64,000 nucleotides of DNA, from the NCBI GenBank assembly GCA_031761405.1, contig JASEVX010000012.1, forward strand, positions 24,844,694 through 24,908,693, read 5' to 3'. The notes below the pieces were generated by a model. That model ran no database searches. It had not been told where the DNA came from and saw only the letters and a list, made by a program, of their open reading frames with translations. The stretch comes from Serripes groenlandicus. Lineage: Eukaryota > Mollusca > Bivalvia > Cardiida > Cardiidae. The translations under genes and the position numbers were made by a program. Positions 24,340-34,931 of this stretch are shown in pieces (within the stretch, counting starts at the first letter, position 1; each line of letters begins with the position of its first letter).

Positions 24340-25383
24340 AGATCACCTATGCATGAAGTGCAAGGTGAGCTATTGTGATCACATTTTGGCTGGCGTCCTT
24401 CCGTCGTGCGTCGTCAACATTTCAGCTTGTTAACAATCTACAGGCTACATTTTGCATCCAATCATCATGAAAGTGTATCAGAACATTCATCTCCATAAAA
24501 TCTTGGACAAGTTCGAAACTGGGCCATATGAGGTCACTAGGTCAAATTGAAGCGAAATCTTGTTAACACTCTGGAGGCCACATTTTCAACTTGAGCATGT
24601 TGAAACTTTATCAGAATGTTTGTCTTGATGATATGTAGGTCAAGTTCGAACATGGGTCATGTCGGGTCAAAAAGTAGGTCACTAGGTCAAATTGAAGGAA
24701 AATTTTGTTAACACTCCAGAGGCCGCAAATTTTGCTTCAGCAGTTTGAAATTTTGTCGGAATGTTTGTGTTTATAATATCTAGGCCAAGTTCGAATATGG
24801 GTCATGCCGGGTCAAAAACTAGGTCACTAGGCCAAATTGAAGGGAAATCTTGTTTACACCGTAGAAGCTGTATTTTTTGCCTCAGCAGCTTGAAATTTAG
24901 TCAGAATGTTGAGCTGAATGATATCTAGGCCAAGTTCGAATACGGGTCATGCTGGGTCAAAAACTAGGTCACTAGGGCAAACTGAAGGAAAATCTTGTTA
25001 ACACTTTGGATGCCGCATTTTTTGCTTAAGCATCTTGAAATTTGGTCAGAATGTTTGTCTAAATGATATCTAGTTCAAGTTCGAATATGGGTCATATGGG
25101 GGTCAGAAACAAGTTCAATAAAGGAAAATATTGTTCAAACTCCGGAGGCCGCATTTTTACTTTGAGCAAGTTGAAAATTTGTCAGAATGTTGTTTTGATG
25201 ATATCTAGTCCATGTTGGAATATGGGTCATATCAGGAAAAATAATTTATAGATCACTAGGCCAAATGAAGGAAAATCTTGTTAACACTGGAGGTTGCATT
25301 CAGAATAATTGTCTTGATGTGTTTTGCATAACAGTACATTGTATAATTACGGTGAGCGATCCAGGGCCATCATGACCCTCTTG
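24340..25383 (+). mobile_element. Helitron-like element, family A (complete)
   Basis: 5' agatcacctatgcatgaag hairpin, cgtccttccgtcgtgcgtcg run and six or seven A units. The 3' end has ggtgagcgatcc, an imperfect agggcc/gaccct hairpin and ctcttg. It shares long stretches with the copy at 9.57 kb. Confidence 0.7.
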
Positions 25384-25762
25384 TTTGGATAAATGGTAAA
25401 GCAAAGTTCATACACCTTACCTATGGAAGGGAAATAATTGCTGGTTACGCTGTCAATTTGTTTACCCGTATTATGAACTGTCCCTTTAGTATCGTTTTTG
25501 CAAGATTGTATGGGATTTTTGCAGGATATTAAATATAGTGAGTTAAAAAGTGCAATACTGTATGTAACATCAAATTAATTGATAGCATACAGTTATTCCT
25601 TTAGAAATTCATTAAAAATTTATAAATAGTGTTATTTCAGGTTAATAAAGTACACCTACCGGTACCCTATCAGTAATTATATTGTTCTATTTGTGAAAAA
25701 ACAATCAATTAACTATTTTAATTGGTTTGACATTTGATACTTTGCCAAACGGTGAGGAAAAA
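25384..25762. other. Unassigned AT-rich sequence
   Basis: Nothing recognisable. Confidence 0.4.
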
Positions 25763-26933
25763 TTAACTTTAACTGTTTCCCACATAAAGACATATTCTGA
25801 CGCCTCTGCAGCAGACTATTTTAGAAAACATTGCAGCAAAAGAATTAATTGCTCAGAGTGAGCAATTTCTGCTTTTGCCACAATGTTTTTAGCTCACCTG
25901 TGCAAGAAGTGCTCAAGATGAGTTATTGTGATGGCCTTTTGTCCGGCGTGTGTCGTCCGTCGTCCATCGTCCGTTAACTTTTTCTCCTCAGTAACCAGTG
26001 GGTCAATTGGGATGAAACTTCACAGGAAGCATCCTCACATTGACCTCACCAGAATTCCTTCAAATTTTTGGGATCCATGTAGAATTCTGGTTTCCATGGC
26101 AACGAAATGTAAACAACTTTAAAAATCTTCTTCTCAGAAACTAGTTGGCAGATTTTCAAATAATTTTGTAGAAATGTTCCTTGGATGACCCTCTATCAGA
26201 TTCCTTCAAGCCATATTGATTGGTCGAAAAACATGGCTGCCAAGGGGCGGGGCTATTTTGCCTTATATGGCTATAGTGAAAACTTAAAAAATCTTCTCCT
26301 CTGAAAGTGTCAGACAGATTTTCAATTAATTTTGTAGAAATGTTCCTTAGGTGACCCTCTATCAGATTCCTTAAAACCATGTTGATTGGTCGAAAAACAT
26401 GGCCGCCAGGGGGCGGGGCTCTTTTGCCTTATATGGCTATAGTGAAAACTTAAAAAATCTTCTCCTTTGAAAGTGTCAGGCCGATTTTCAAATAATTTTG
26501 TAGAAATGTTCCTTAGGTGACCCTCTATCAGATTCCTTAAAACCATGTTGATTAGTCGAAAAACATGGTCGCCACAGGACGGGGCTATTTTGCCTTATAT
26601 GGCTTTAGTGAAAACTTAAAATATATTCTCCTCCGAAAGTGTTTGGCCGATTTTCAAATACTTTTGTAGAAATATTGCTAGGGTGACCCTCTATTAGATT
26701 CCTTCAAGCCATATTGATTGGTCAAAAAATATGGCCGCCAGGGGGCGGGGCTTATATGGCTAAAATGGAAAAAAATAATCAGGTGAGCGATCCAGGGCCA
26801 TCATGGCCCTCTTGTTTAACTGTATTCAATGAGTATACTATCGTTTATAGATATTTTCTATATGTTTGCCCGGATGTTTACAATGTCATCTGTTGCAGAT
26901 TTGTTGTACGTGGGAAAGGGTTACATATTTGTA
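25763..26933 (+). mobile_element. MITE family A, split by a Helitron-like element
   Basis: The left part has 'aactgtttcccacataaag', 'gcctctgcagcagac' and 'gcttttgccacaatgtttt'. The right part resumes at 26815 with 'taactgtattcaatg' and ends 'acgtgggaaagggttac'. Removing 25891-26814 restores the family order, so the inserted element is younger. Confidence 0.65.
25891..26814 (+). mobile_element. Helitron-like element, family D (complete)
   Basis: 5' agctcacctgtgcaag hairpin, then a cgtccgtcgtccatcgtccg run. Units carry 'gatgaaacttcacaggaagc', 'atggccgccagggggcgggg' and 'ttttgtagaaatgttcctt'. The 3' end has aggtgagc, hairpin agggcc/ggccct and ctcttg. The inverted arm gctcacct/aggtgagc is exact. 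Confidence 0.75.
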
Positions 26934-27179
26934 AGTTTTGGTTTTGAGTATGTTATTTATTCAGGTACCGGTATGTCAGAAAATAATAAAATTTAATGCT
27001 ATTTACAACATGCAAATGAAAAATATATCAAACAATCCCATTTCAATATACATTTTATTTTATTTGTTTATGAGTAACACAAGTATATACATTATTAGTG
27101 AACCCCTTCCCACATACAACCCAAACTTTGAAAATAATAAAGCAAAAGTATAGAAAATCTCTGTATATGAATAATATTG

Positions 27180-27582
27180 AATAGAGTTGTAAAAATGATC
27201 ATTCCAAGTTTATTAAATATTGGCTTCGAGTAAATATCCTAAACAATGCTACTTAATGCTTGAATCACATGATGACTTGTGTAGAACAAGTTGGGTTTCG
27301 AAAATAAGGAGATTTTTATTTTTATATGGATTTGGAAATAGGAAATAACAAATCAATTTGTATCACAATTGGAACAAAGGTTAATAGACTGCTACTTCCA
27401 GACATGGCATGATGATTTCAATAACTCTAGTAGGTTTGAGTTTTATAAAAACTTCAAATCTTTACTCAATGTTTAAAGGTATTTAGAATGAGATATTTCA
27501 TCACATTATAAACGTGCATAAGCACGCATCAGATGTCCAAGTCATAAACTTAACATTGATTTTGGACGTCATCTCAATAGTA
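27180..27582 (+). pseudogene. LINE ORF2 C-terminal fragment (left part)
   Basis: Translation with frameshifts and stops gives the L1-like post-RT pattern: a stretch reading CYFQTWHDDFNNSSRFEFYK, then ARIRCPSHKLNIDFGRHLN just before the transposon. The reading resumes beyond the transposon at 33084. It is a dead 3' end of a non-LTR retrotransposon. Confidence 0.6.
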
Positions 27583-27920
27583 GGGTCAATATAGCGCCAA
27601 AATGCCCCAACCTCAAAAAAATTGCAAAAGTTTGTTTTATGGTGGTTTTATGTTAGGATGGGTCTAGTCTACAACATACTAAAAGTTCTCCAAAATTCGA
27701 GCGTGGGAAAGTCACCAATTTCGATGATGACTTTTATCGATTTTAAGTCATTTTCCATTAAAATGTGAAAAATTCAGAAAGCCATAACTCAGTCAATTTT
27801 CATGATAGACCAATGAAACTTGCATATTTACCTAGGTTTTCAGGGTCAATCTTTCATACAAAAGGGTTCTCAGTGATGTTGAACAGCCCCTTATACTATA
27901 TCTGGGTGAACCCTACCCCA
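27583..27920 (+). repeat. Left terminal inverted repeat
   Basis: About 338 bp, roughly nine bases in ten identical by eye to the reverse complement of 32755-33083. The outermost ~30 bases differ by an indel ('gcgccaaaatgcccc' versus 'taatttacccc'). The inner edge is at 'accctacccca'. Confidence 0.85.
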
Positions 27921-28253
27921 CAATCTTGCCGGTTCCGGGCCCACCGCCAACATTAGTTTGGAACATGTAATCTATATGTCTAAATTATTTAAATACCAAT
28001 GCTCTCTCTTATTATTATCTTATTTGCAGCTTTAGCCATCCATATCACTATGACTACAGTGCTGCCATCTTCATTCATCTTTATAACATTTAAAAACAAA
28101 AGAAAGATTTCAATCATGATAATAGTGTGACATAGCATTTACACTACTTTATCTCTCACATGAACTTTTCTAGAACATACAGGTAAAGCCCAATACGACA
28201 CTTGCAACTTGGTTCTAATTAGAAAAGAAGCCATAGATCTATCTACTGAAGCC

Positions 28254-28985
28254 ATGTGCTTGACCTGTATATGGGAAGCCAAATCCCCAAGAATCTTAAT
28301 GCTTGATGGCAAAGAAACCTGTCCTCTATGCGAAAGAGATTTGGATTGTGAGGAGACAGTGGTTGTTCGAGAGAAAGGAGCTGAAGGTATCAACCGTGCT
28401 AGCATCGAAAGAGGTGTCAACGTCAGGGTTGAAGCTGGAACTAGTGTTCACAAAACATGTCGGTTTTACCACGTAGACAAAAAACGCATTGCTAGTGCCT
28501 CTAACAAGGACGATTCTGCTCTGCCTGTAAAAAGAAGCGCTCGTGTTTCTCTGGGACCATATGACAGTAAAACGCATTGCTTTTTCTGTGCAACTGATGC
28601 TACGAAAATAGACCCGAAACGAAGCAGTGAAGATACCGTGTACCATGTAAGGACAGATGATTTTGTTCAAACGATATTGAATCAGTGTAAAATAAGGAAG
28701 GATGATTGGGCCATTGCTGTTCAAAGCCGCATCGAGTACTTTGGTGGCGATCTTCATGCAGCAGACTGTGTTTACCACCAGTCATGTAACGTCAATTTTC
28801 GCACAATGCGAGGCATTCCAAAACAGTTCACATCAGTTGACTCCGCCAAACGACGAAAATGTGGACGACCAAAGGACAGTGATCAGGATGAGGCATTTGA
28901 AAGGGTTTGTGTATTCCTGGAGGAAAACGATGAAGAACAGCTAACGATATCGGACCTTGTCGCTAAAATGGGAGATTACTTGTGA
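28254..28985 (+). CDS. Academ-like transposase, N-terminal Cys-rich part
   Basis: The frame is open from 28164. The first ATG is at 28254, and an upstream exon is possible because acceptor-like 'catacag' occurs at 28176-28182. Numbering from that ATG, I see CPLC (Cys23, Cys26) followed by VHKTC (His66, Cys69), then CFFC (Cys109, Cys112) followed by H168, C172, H175 and C178. These form two probable zinc-binding modules of the kind used for DNA binding. The end (ISDLVAKMGD) reads naturally into the next frame, which has no start codon of its own nearby. The stop at 28983 is therefore best explained by a one-base shift between 28945 and 28982. The role is presumed to be binding the transposon ends in the nucleus. 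Confidence 0.7.
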   Translation: MCLTCIWEAKSPRILMLDGKETCPLCERDLDCEETVVVREKGAEGINRASIERGVNVRVEAGTSVHKTCRFYHVDKKRIASASNKDDSALPVKRSARVSLGPYDSKTHCFFCATDATKIDPKRSSEDTVYHVRTDDFVQTILNQCKIRKDDWAIAVQSRIEYFGGDLHAADCVYHQSCNVNFRTMRGIPKQFTSVDSAKRRKCGRPKDSDQDEAFERVCVFLEENDEEQLTISDLVAKMGDYL

Positions 28986-31900
28986 GACAGTAAATCAACA
29001 GCGTATGGAAAAACTGATAAGACGATATGGAAACTCTATATTCGTGACCGAGGGTCGTAGTGGTGTCAAAAATATTGTGACCTTCAGGGAAAAAACCTGT
29101 AACATTCTTCGTGATTACTACAATTTACCTCGGGAAGACGACGAGGAAGCACAGAAACGAGCGATCCTCCAAACTGCAGCAAAACTCATCAAAAGCGACA
29201 TCAAGACAACCGTTGAACCAATGGGAGATACATATCCAACTCTGGCTGAACTGAAACTTACGGCAGCATTGGCTTTTATCCCTGCAAGTTTGCAATTCTT
29301 GCTGCAGCATCTGTTTGTTGGGAAGGATACGTCCACACAGGTTGCTGGTATCGGACAAGCTGTTGTTCAAGCAGTGCGTCCAAAAGCTGTAATTGCGCCT
29401 TTACAACTTGGTCTCGCTGTCCAACTGCATCACTTGTATAGGTCACGTTTCTTGATCGATAGTCTGTCAACCATGGGGTTTGCTTCAACTTACTCCGAGG
29501 TTCAAAGGTTTGAAGTGAACGCGGCATGTTCACTTGCTCCGGATGTGTTGGGTAGTGACATGGACGTTCTTGATCACTGCCTGTTATTTGCCGGAGACAA
29601 CGTGGATCATAACATTATTACGTTGGACGGAAAGGGTACCTTTCACGGGATGGGTATGATAGCCGCTATCACACCAGGGAAGCAAGCTACACACGGCATT
29701 CCTAGACAGAAAATGGCTGACTTGAAACTTGTCGAAATGACAAATATTGATATCATAGATTACCGCTTCGCAAAGCATGTCAACCGTAACCTTGAATTTC
29801 AGTCTCTCCCAAACACCACATCTCATGATGTCTTTGATCGCAAAGTGGACATTTGCTGGGAAATGTCGTTTCGTTTCCACCAGAGCACTCCAAGCTGGCA
29901 AGGCATGATGCATCTACTGCACAAGGAGTGTGAGTATCCAGGAAAGTCCTCGGTACAGTTTCTCCCAATGATCGACATGAACCCAGGAGACAAAACCTGT
30001 ATCTTGTCTACCCTAGATTACCTATGCAATCTTTCGTCAAAACACAACATGCCGACTGTCATTACCTTCGATCAACCACTATTCTGGAAGGCGTCTGAAA
30101 TAGCGAATGCAGTTGCAGATGATAGTCCAATCAGGAAGGTGGTGCTATTACTTGGCAGCTTCCATGCCTTCATGAACGTGCTGGGTGCCATTGGTACTTT
30201 GATGGATGGTAGTGGACTCAAGGAGATCATGGAGACAGTGTATGGTGAAAATGCCGTCTTACACATGATGAGTGGAAAGGCAGTGCAACGAGCGTTCCGT
30301 GGACACCTACTGGTGGATCAGTGTCTTACACGTCAAATTGTAGCTAAAATTGTGGAGGATGACCCTAGTTTTCAGGACCACGTGGATGAACTTGAGAGAC
30401 TGTACACATTGTTGGAAACTGGCGAAAGTGACTTGGAGTCTGTGTTGGAATCAGATTGTGTTCACAGGATTCACGACGCTCTAACTCGGAAAAAGGACGA
30501 ACTGGCAAGGACCTCCAAAACCAGCAAACTGTGGGTAAACTATCAGCACATGCTAGGTATTGCTAGGGCACTTGTTGCAGCTGATCGAATGGGGTCTTGG
30601 GAGATGCATATCAGTGCCATTTCAGCTTGCCTGCCAATATTCGCGGCCGCTGGCCATCCCAACTATCTGAAGTCCGCTCGTCTCTATCTCCAGAAGATGT
30701 ATGCGTTGAAGGATGACAACCCTGAAGTACATCAGAAGTTCCAGTCTGGGTTTCACGTAATCCGACGCAGCAGCCAATACTGGGCTGGCCTTGGCTCTGA
30801 TCTAGTGATCGAACAAACTCTAATGCGCTCACTAAAAAGCCAAGGGGGGCTAACGCGAGGAAGCGGGATGTCAGAGCACCAAAGGACAGTTTGGGCTATG
30901 TCCTCAACTGTGTCATCTGCCTACAACCTGGCTATGCAAGAACTCACCGCAAGTTGTTACACCACCAGTGAACAGCATAAGGAGTTGTCTGCCTCTAGGG
31001 TGAACAGAGATGAGGCAGACATGGGTAAAGTTGCAGAAAAACTAGACAGCTTTACACCGTTTTCAGCTGATGAGTCATTACGATGTGTTATCACAGGGAT
31101 CATAGAAAATGGAGACGTCAATGTGCAGGATCTTTTCGATATCGGAAAAGACATTGTAAAAGCGATGGACGGACAATCAGTTTTTACCTACTCCCACAAA
31201 AGGAGTTTAAAGGTGAAGACTCTAGCATCCAGCAAGAAAGTGAAAGTTTCTGAGGATCGTACTATTGACCCAGCGCTCTTGTTCCAGAGGTTTCTAGTAG
31301 TCTCGCAGACGGGCGAACTTCGGCTAGATGACGTCATGTCCTATGAACTCTGTCCTTACCCGATGTCTTTGTTCGAAGCAAAGGACATATTGCGTCCTCC
31401 AGACAAACCGCAGCTGGCAGAAGCTATCAGAAACTATGTTAAGACCAAATCAGACAATGCTGTGACACAAACTGTCCCAGTCACAGATCACTATGTACTA
31501 GATGGAGGATCTCTTCTTCACCGCTTGAAATGGACGGAGGGGAGCACCTACAGTTCGATTGCAGATGATTACGCCTCATTCACTGTCAAACACTATGGGA
31601 AAGCGACTGTCGTGTTTGATGGTTATGAGGTTGGGCCTAGTATAAAGGATGGTACTCATCAGCGTCGAACTCGAAAGCTGAATGCAAACAAGGTGAACAT
31701 TACAGAAGTGACAAAATTTGTTGGGAAAAAGGAGGACTTCTTGTCCAATGAGACAAACAAGCAGACACTGATCCATATGATCATGGAGCGAATGCGGCAG
31801 AGAGACTGTGACGTGCTTCAAGCAGAAGGAGATGCGGACGTTGAGATTGCAAAGGCAGCCATCAACATGTCTGCTTTCAGAACGACCACGCTTATTGGAG

Positions 31901-32670
31901 AAGACACAGATCTTCTTGTTCTCTTGCTCCACCATGTAGTCGTGTCCAAATGTTCTGGTCTATATTTCCGCTCAGACAAGGCGAAGTTAAATGTCTACAA
32001 TATCAAGGTACTCAAGCAGGTGCTTGGAGGAGCAGTTTGCAATGACTTGTTGTTTGTGCATGCCTTCACTGGATGTGACTCGGTCTCCAGGATATTCGGC
32101 ATTGGAAAGAAGTCGGTGTTTCAACGGATCATCAACACGTCCAAGAAAGAAAAAGTCATCAACGACTGTTCAAAAGCTTTCTCTCTTCCAAAGCAAAGTC
32201 CGGATGTTGTGGAAGCCAACGGTTGTAGGGCAATGGTGGCACTGTTCAATGCAGATCAGAAAGACTCCCTGGCATCTATCAGGTACAATATGCTCTGCAA
32301 GAAAGTTGCAAGAGCCAAGACTTTCGTCACACCTGAACGACTCCCACCAACCACCTCGGCTTGTAAATTTCATTCCTTGCGGACCTACTACCAGGTTATG
32401 GAGTGGATGGGCTGTAGTGAGGAAATGGATCCATCTGAGTGGGGATGGAGGGTAGAAGGGGACAAACTTGTTCCAGTGATGACAGACAAAAGCCCTGCTC
32501 CAGATGTACTTATTCAGATGATTCACTGCAACTGCTCGGGACGATGCAATGCCCTTAGGTGTACCTGCAGAAAGCATGGACTAGAGTGCACCAGTGCATG
32601 CGGACATTGCCAAGATGGCAACTGTGACAATATGACAAATGATCCAGTGATAGAAGACGATGATGTGTAA
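28957..32670 (+). CDS. Academ-like transposase with FEN1/XPG-like nuclease and CXC tail
   Basis: A 1237-codon frame without stops. It begins on a TTG in the overlap and its first Met is at codon 17, so it is the continuation of the upstream frame and not a separate gene. Residues ~200-650 hold a probable DDE-type core: D214 in FAGDNVDHN, D372 in TFDQPLFW and perhaps E549 in GSWEMHI; this assignment is tentative. Residues ~840-1060 match the FEN1/XPG fold: D849 (VLDGG), D888 (VVFDGY), D959/D961 (EGDADVE), D983/D985 (GEDTDLL) and D1041 in TGCDSVSRIFGIGKK, which carries the helix-hairpin-helix-like GIG. Residues 1190-1225 are a nine-cysteine CXC (tesmin/TSO1-like) cluster. The stop is 85 bp before the right inverted repeat. 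Confidence 0.75.
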   Translation: MSLKWEITCETVNQQRMEKLIRRYGNSIFVTEGRSGVKNIVTFREKTCNILRDYYNLPREDDEEAQKRAILQTAAKLIKSDIKTTVEPMGDTYPTLAELKLTAALAFIPASLQFLLQHLFVGKDTSTQVAGIGQAVVQAVRPKAVIAPLQLGLAVQLHHLYRSRFLIDSLSTMGFASTYSEVQRFEVNAACSLAPDVLGSDMDVLDHCLLFAGDNVDHNIITLDGKGTFHGMGMIAAITPGKQATHGIPRQKMADLKLVEMTNIDIIDYRFAKHVNRNLEFQSLPNTTSHDVFDRKVDICWEMSFRFHQSTPSWQGMMHLLHKECEYPGKSSVQFLPMIDMNPGDKTCILSTLDYLCNLSSKHNMPTVITFDQPLFWKASEIANAVADDSPIRKVVLLLGSFHAFMNVLGAIGTLMDGSGLKEIMETVYGENAVLHMMSGKAVQRAFRGHLLVDQCLTRQIVAKIVEDDPSFQDHVDELERLYTLLETGESDLESVLESDCVHRIHDALTRKKDELARTSKTSKLWVNYQHMLGIARALVAADRMGSWEMHISAISACLPIFAAAGHPNYLKSARLYLQKMYALKDDNPEVHQKFQSGFHVIRRSSQYWAGLGSDLVIEQTLMRSLKSQGGLTRGSGMSEHQRTVWAMSSTVSSAYNLAMQELTASCYTTSEQHKELSASRVNRDEADMGKVAEKLDSFTPFSADESLRCVITGIIENGDVNVQDLFDIGKDIVKAMDGQSVFTYSHKRSLKVKTLASSKKVKVSEDRTIDPALLFQRFLVVSQTGELRLDDVMSYELCPYPMSLFEAKDILRPPDKPQLAEAIRNYVKTKSDNAVTQTVPVTDHYVLDGGSLLHRLKWTEGSTYSSIADDYASFTVKHYGKATVVFDGYEVGPSIKDGTHQRRTRKLNANKVNITEVTKFVGKKEDFLSNETNKQTLIHMIMERMRQRDCDVLQAEGDADVEIAKAAINMSAFRTTTLIGEDTDLLVLLLHHVVVSKCSGLYFRSDKAKLNVYNIKVLKQVLGGAVCNDLLFVHAFTGCDSVSRIFGIGKKSVFQRIINTSKKEKVINDCSKAFSLPKQSPDVVEANGCRAMVALFNADQKDSLASIRYNMLCKKVARAKTFVTPERLPPTTSACKFHSLRTYYQVMEWMGCSEEMDPSEWGWRVEGDKLVPVMTDKSPAPDVLIQMIHCNCSGRCNALRCTCRKHGLECTSACGHCQDGNCDNMTNDPVIEDDDV

Positions 32671-32754
32671 AGTTGTGCGAACATGCTGGTTAAAATGATG
32701 TGAAATTAGAAGACTGCTCGTTTATCGATTATGACGGCGTTATAATAAGAGATA

Positions 32755-33083
32755 TGGGGTAGGGGTACCCCTAGATATGGTATAAGGGGTTAATCAACAT
32801 CACTCAGAACCCTTTTATATGAAAGATTGACCCTGAAAACCTAGGTAAAGATGCAAGCTTCATTGATCTATCATGAAAATTGACTGAGTTATGGCTTTCT
32901 GAAGTTTTCACATTTTAATGGAAAATGACTTAAAATCGATAAAAGTAATCTTCAAAATTGGTGACGTTCCCATGCCCGAATTTTGGAGAACTTTTAGTAT
33001 GTTGTAGACTAGACCCATATTAACATAAAACAACCATAAAACAAACTTTTGCAATTTTTTTGGGGTAAATTATATATTGACCC
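32755..33083 (-). repeat. Right terminal inverted repeat
   Basis: Reverse complement of the left repeat, ending tatattgaccc at 33083. It retains shared blocks such as 'gtctagtctacaacatac' and 'gccataactcagtcaatt' (read on the minus strand). Confidence 0.85.
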
Positions 33084-33240
33084 GTCTACAACATTACCAG
33101 CGAAGAGTCTGTGTTCACTGTTTTAGGCAAACAATTTGATTCTCGAAGATGAATTCCATACCTTTTTTATCTGTGATAGATTTGCTGATATTAGAAAAGA
33201 ACGAGTTTAACACCTATATATATTTACATTGTAAAATGTT
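33084..33240 (+). pseudogene. LINE ORF2 C-terminal fragment (right part)
   Basis: Continues the LINE interrupted by the transposon. A stretch reading LILEDEFHTFFICDRFADIR is the usual EDEFHF..C...IR end of L1-like proteins, preceded by remnants of the zinc-knuckle-like C..C region. Confidence 0.6.
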
Positions 33241-33914
33241 CAACCTAGCCTATAAATCTTGTTCCTGTCTTAAGCAATGAAAGTCCGATTGAAGTTATGC
33301 AGCTAGCTATTAATGTGACAAAACTATTGAAATTCACTAACTAGGCATATCATGTATATTCTATGATTTGTATTATATGTTGCATTTTGGGCCAGTGACC
33401 TATTTACTGATTAATGGTGTTTAAACATAGAACTATATGTCAGTTTATTGATGTGATGTATGATAATACTTTAGTAACATTGTAGTCTACCCAGTTTTGC
33501 ATGTTTTACAACTAAGGATATCAACTATCCAATGATGCAGTAGTAGAGCGTCAGTCTCGTGTACCAAAGATCAGTGATTAACGGGTTCTGTCGTTGGTAT
33601 TTTACCACATAAATGGCATGAGTACTGGTTAAGACTCCCGGACGCAGACATCAATCGTGAATTATAAATGCTGAAAGCTTGTTTCGCAATTGATAGAAAT
33701 CTAATTAGTTTTCACTAACTATCGATACAAAAACTGCTTAAGTAGGATCCAGGTAAATTTTTTTTGCTTAGTTTAGACCTTTAGTGAAGGAAATGGGAAA
33801 ATGTCCACAAATACCCTTTGAGGAGAATCAAAGTGTCAAAGTACTCACATAGCTGAAACATTTTGATGTTGACTTACATCAAAGCACTTATAGGGTCCTA
33901 ATTTTTTCACTCAT
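33241..33914. other. Unassigned sequence with SINE-like traces
   Basis: 'gatgcagtagtagagcgtc' and 'gcatgagtactggttaag' near 33530-33630 recall a worn SINE. Nothing else is recognised. Confidence 0.35.
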
Positions 33915-34168
33915 ATCTATGCACAGATGTTGATGCCTCTGCAGTAGATGACCCCTGCAATCATTGTGACAAAATAAGTAATTGCTCATATTGAGACAGT
34001 TTTCGTTTTGCCACAATGCTTTCAACACTATTCAATTTGATAATTTACTGATATTTCTCACAATTTCCAAGGTGTTATCAAAGTCGCCTGCTGCAGATGT
34101 TGGTTGTTCGAGAGACATATAAATACAAGCATGTATGTTTATATCTCTGGCTGCTTGAAAGGGTTAAT
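33915..34168 (+). mobile_element. MITE family A copy
   Basis: Core 'gcctctgcagtagatg', 'gtaattgctcatattgag' and 'ttttgccacaatgctttc' in order, and right end 'gaaagggttaa'. The left end is worn. Confidence 0.55.
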
Positions 34169-34931
34169 TTATGTTTTCTATTCTTGTCTTTTCAGGGCAT
34201 CTTTCTTCTTGTGTCTGCAAATGCTTCAGGTGTTGATGTTTAATACAGAATATGTATTTTGATGTCAGGCCTACAGAAAGAGGCAAATTCATGACTGTAT
34301 AATATTGTAGAAGTGAGAACCAAAAAGAGCTATTGAGTATTCTCCACTATATATCGTAGCCAGACAAGTCAATAAAGGCATGAGACTTAAAGTAACTACA
34401 TGTATACAGGTTTTAAGATTAAAGTTCAGATTAAAAATTAACGATATCACATTATATTATTACATGTGAAAACGTTAAATTATCCAGGTAATGGCATGGC
34501 TTATTGACGGTGAAAACATGTTGTGGTAAAATCATAGTTATGCTTGTTTTGGCTATGAAGATTGAGTTTACACATATAGGATATACAGCTTAATGTGTGT
34601 TTTTGATTTTGGAATTGAAATGACAAAACACATATATAGAAACAATTTTAGTTATAAAACAATCAATTGCATGTGCTGCTGTATATGGTCACTCTATGAC
34701 TCTGATCTTGGAATTTATAGGTGTTAACAAAAATGACTTATATAAGAATATAAATACTGATAAGAAATTTATATCTAAAGATGATTTAGAATAAAATGAG
34801 AATACTGACTGATTATAAATATTGTAAAGGTGATATTTGTGGATATATACGTTTAAAGATGACAGACAATCAATAACATGTAAGAGAGAACATACAGAAA
34901 AAATAATCCCTATACAGTATAATACAGGATA
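34169..34931. other. Upstream region of the zinc-finger gene
   Basis: AT-rich, no coding signal. A tataata-like string lies about 20 bp before the ATG at 34932, but no promoter can be assigned with confidence. Confidence 0.35.

Larger units (their letters stand above)
27583..33083 (+). mobile_element. Academ-like DNA transposon
   Basis: A 5.5 kb element bounded by long inverted repeats with gggtcaatata at the outer tips. It encodes one large protein on the plus strand, split by one frameshift. The nuclease domain, Cys-rich N-terminus and CXC tail match what I recall of the Academ superfamily, whose proteins carry an XPG-type nuclease. The insertion site is fixed independently by the LINE fragment on both sides. 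A clean target duplication is not visible; flanking gta / gtc would be an imperfect 3 bp one. The long open frame and well-matched inverted repeats suggest recent activity. Confidence 0.75.

Noticed and set aside
26156..26546. Two similar minus-strand frames of 74 codons in the same element
   Set aside because: Both read through family D units; similarity between them is due to the tandem DNA repeat.
28945..28985. Small intron joining the two transposase frames
   Set aside because: The overlap is only 38 nt with no donor-acceptor pair; a one-base shift explains it more simply.
28326..29968. Long minus-strand frames opposite the transposase (up to 150 codons)
   Set aside because: They overlap the plus-strand coding frame, have no domains, and are explained as antisense shadows.
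31991..32577. 154-codon plus and 135-codon minus frames inside the transposase
   Set aside because: Alternative-frame shadows of a clearly conserved nuclease/CXC coding region.
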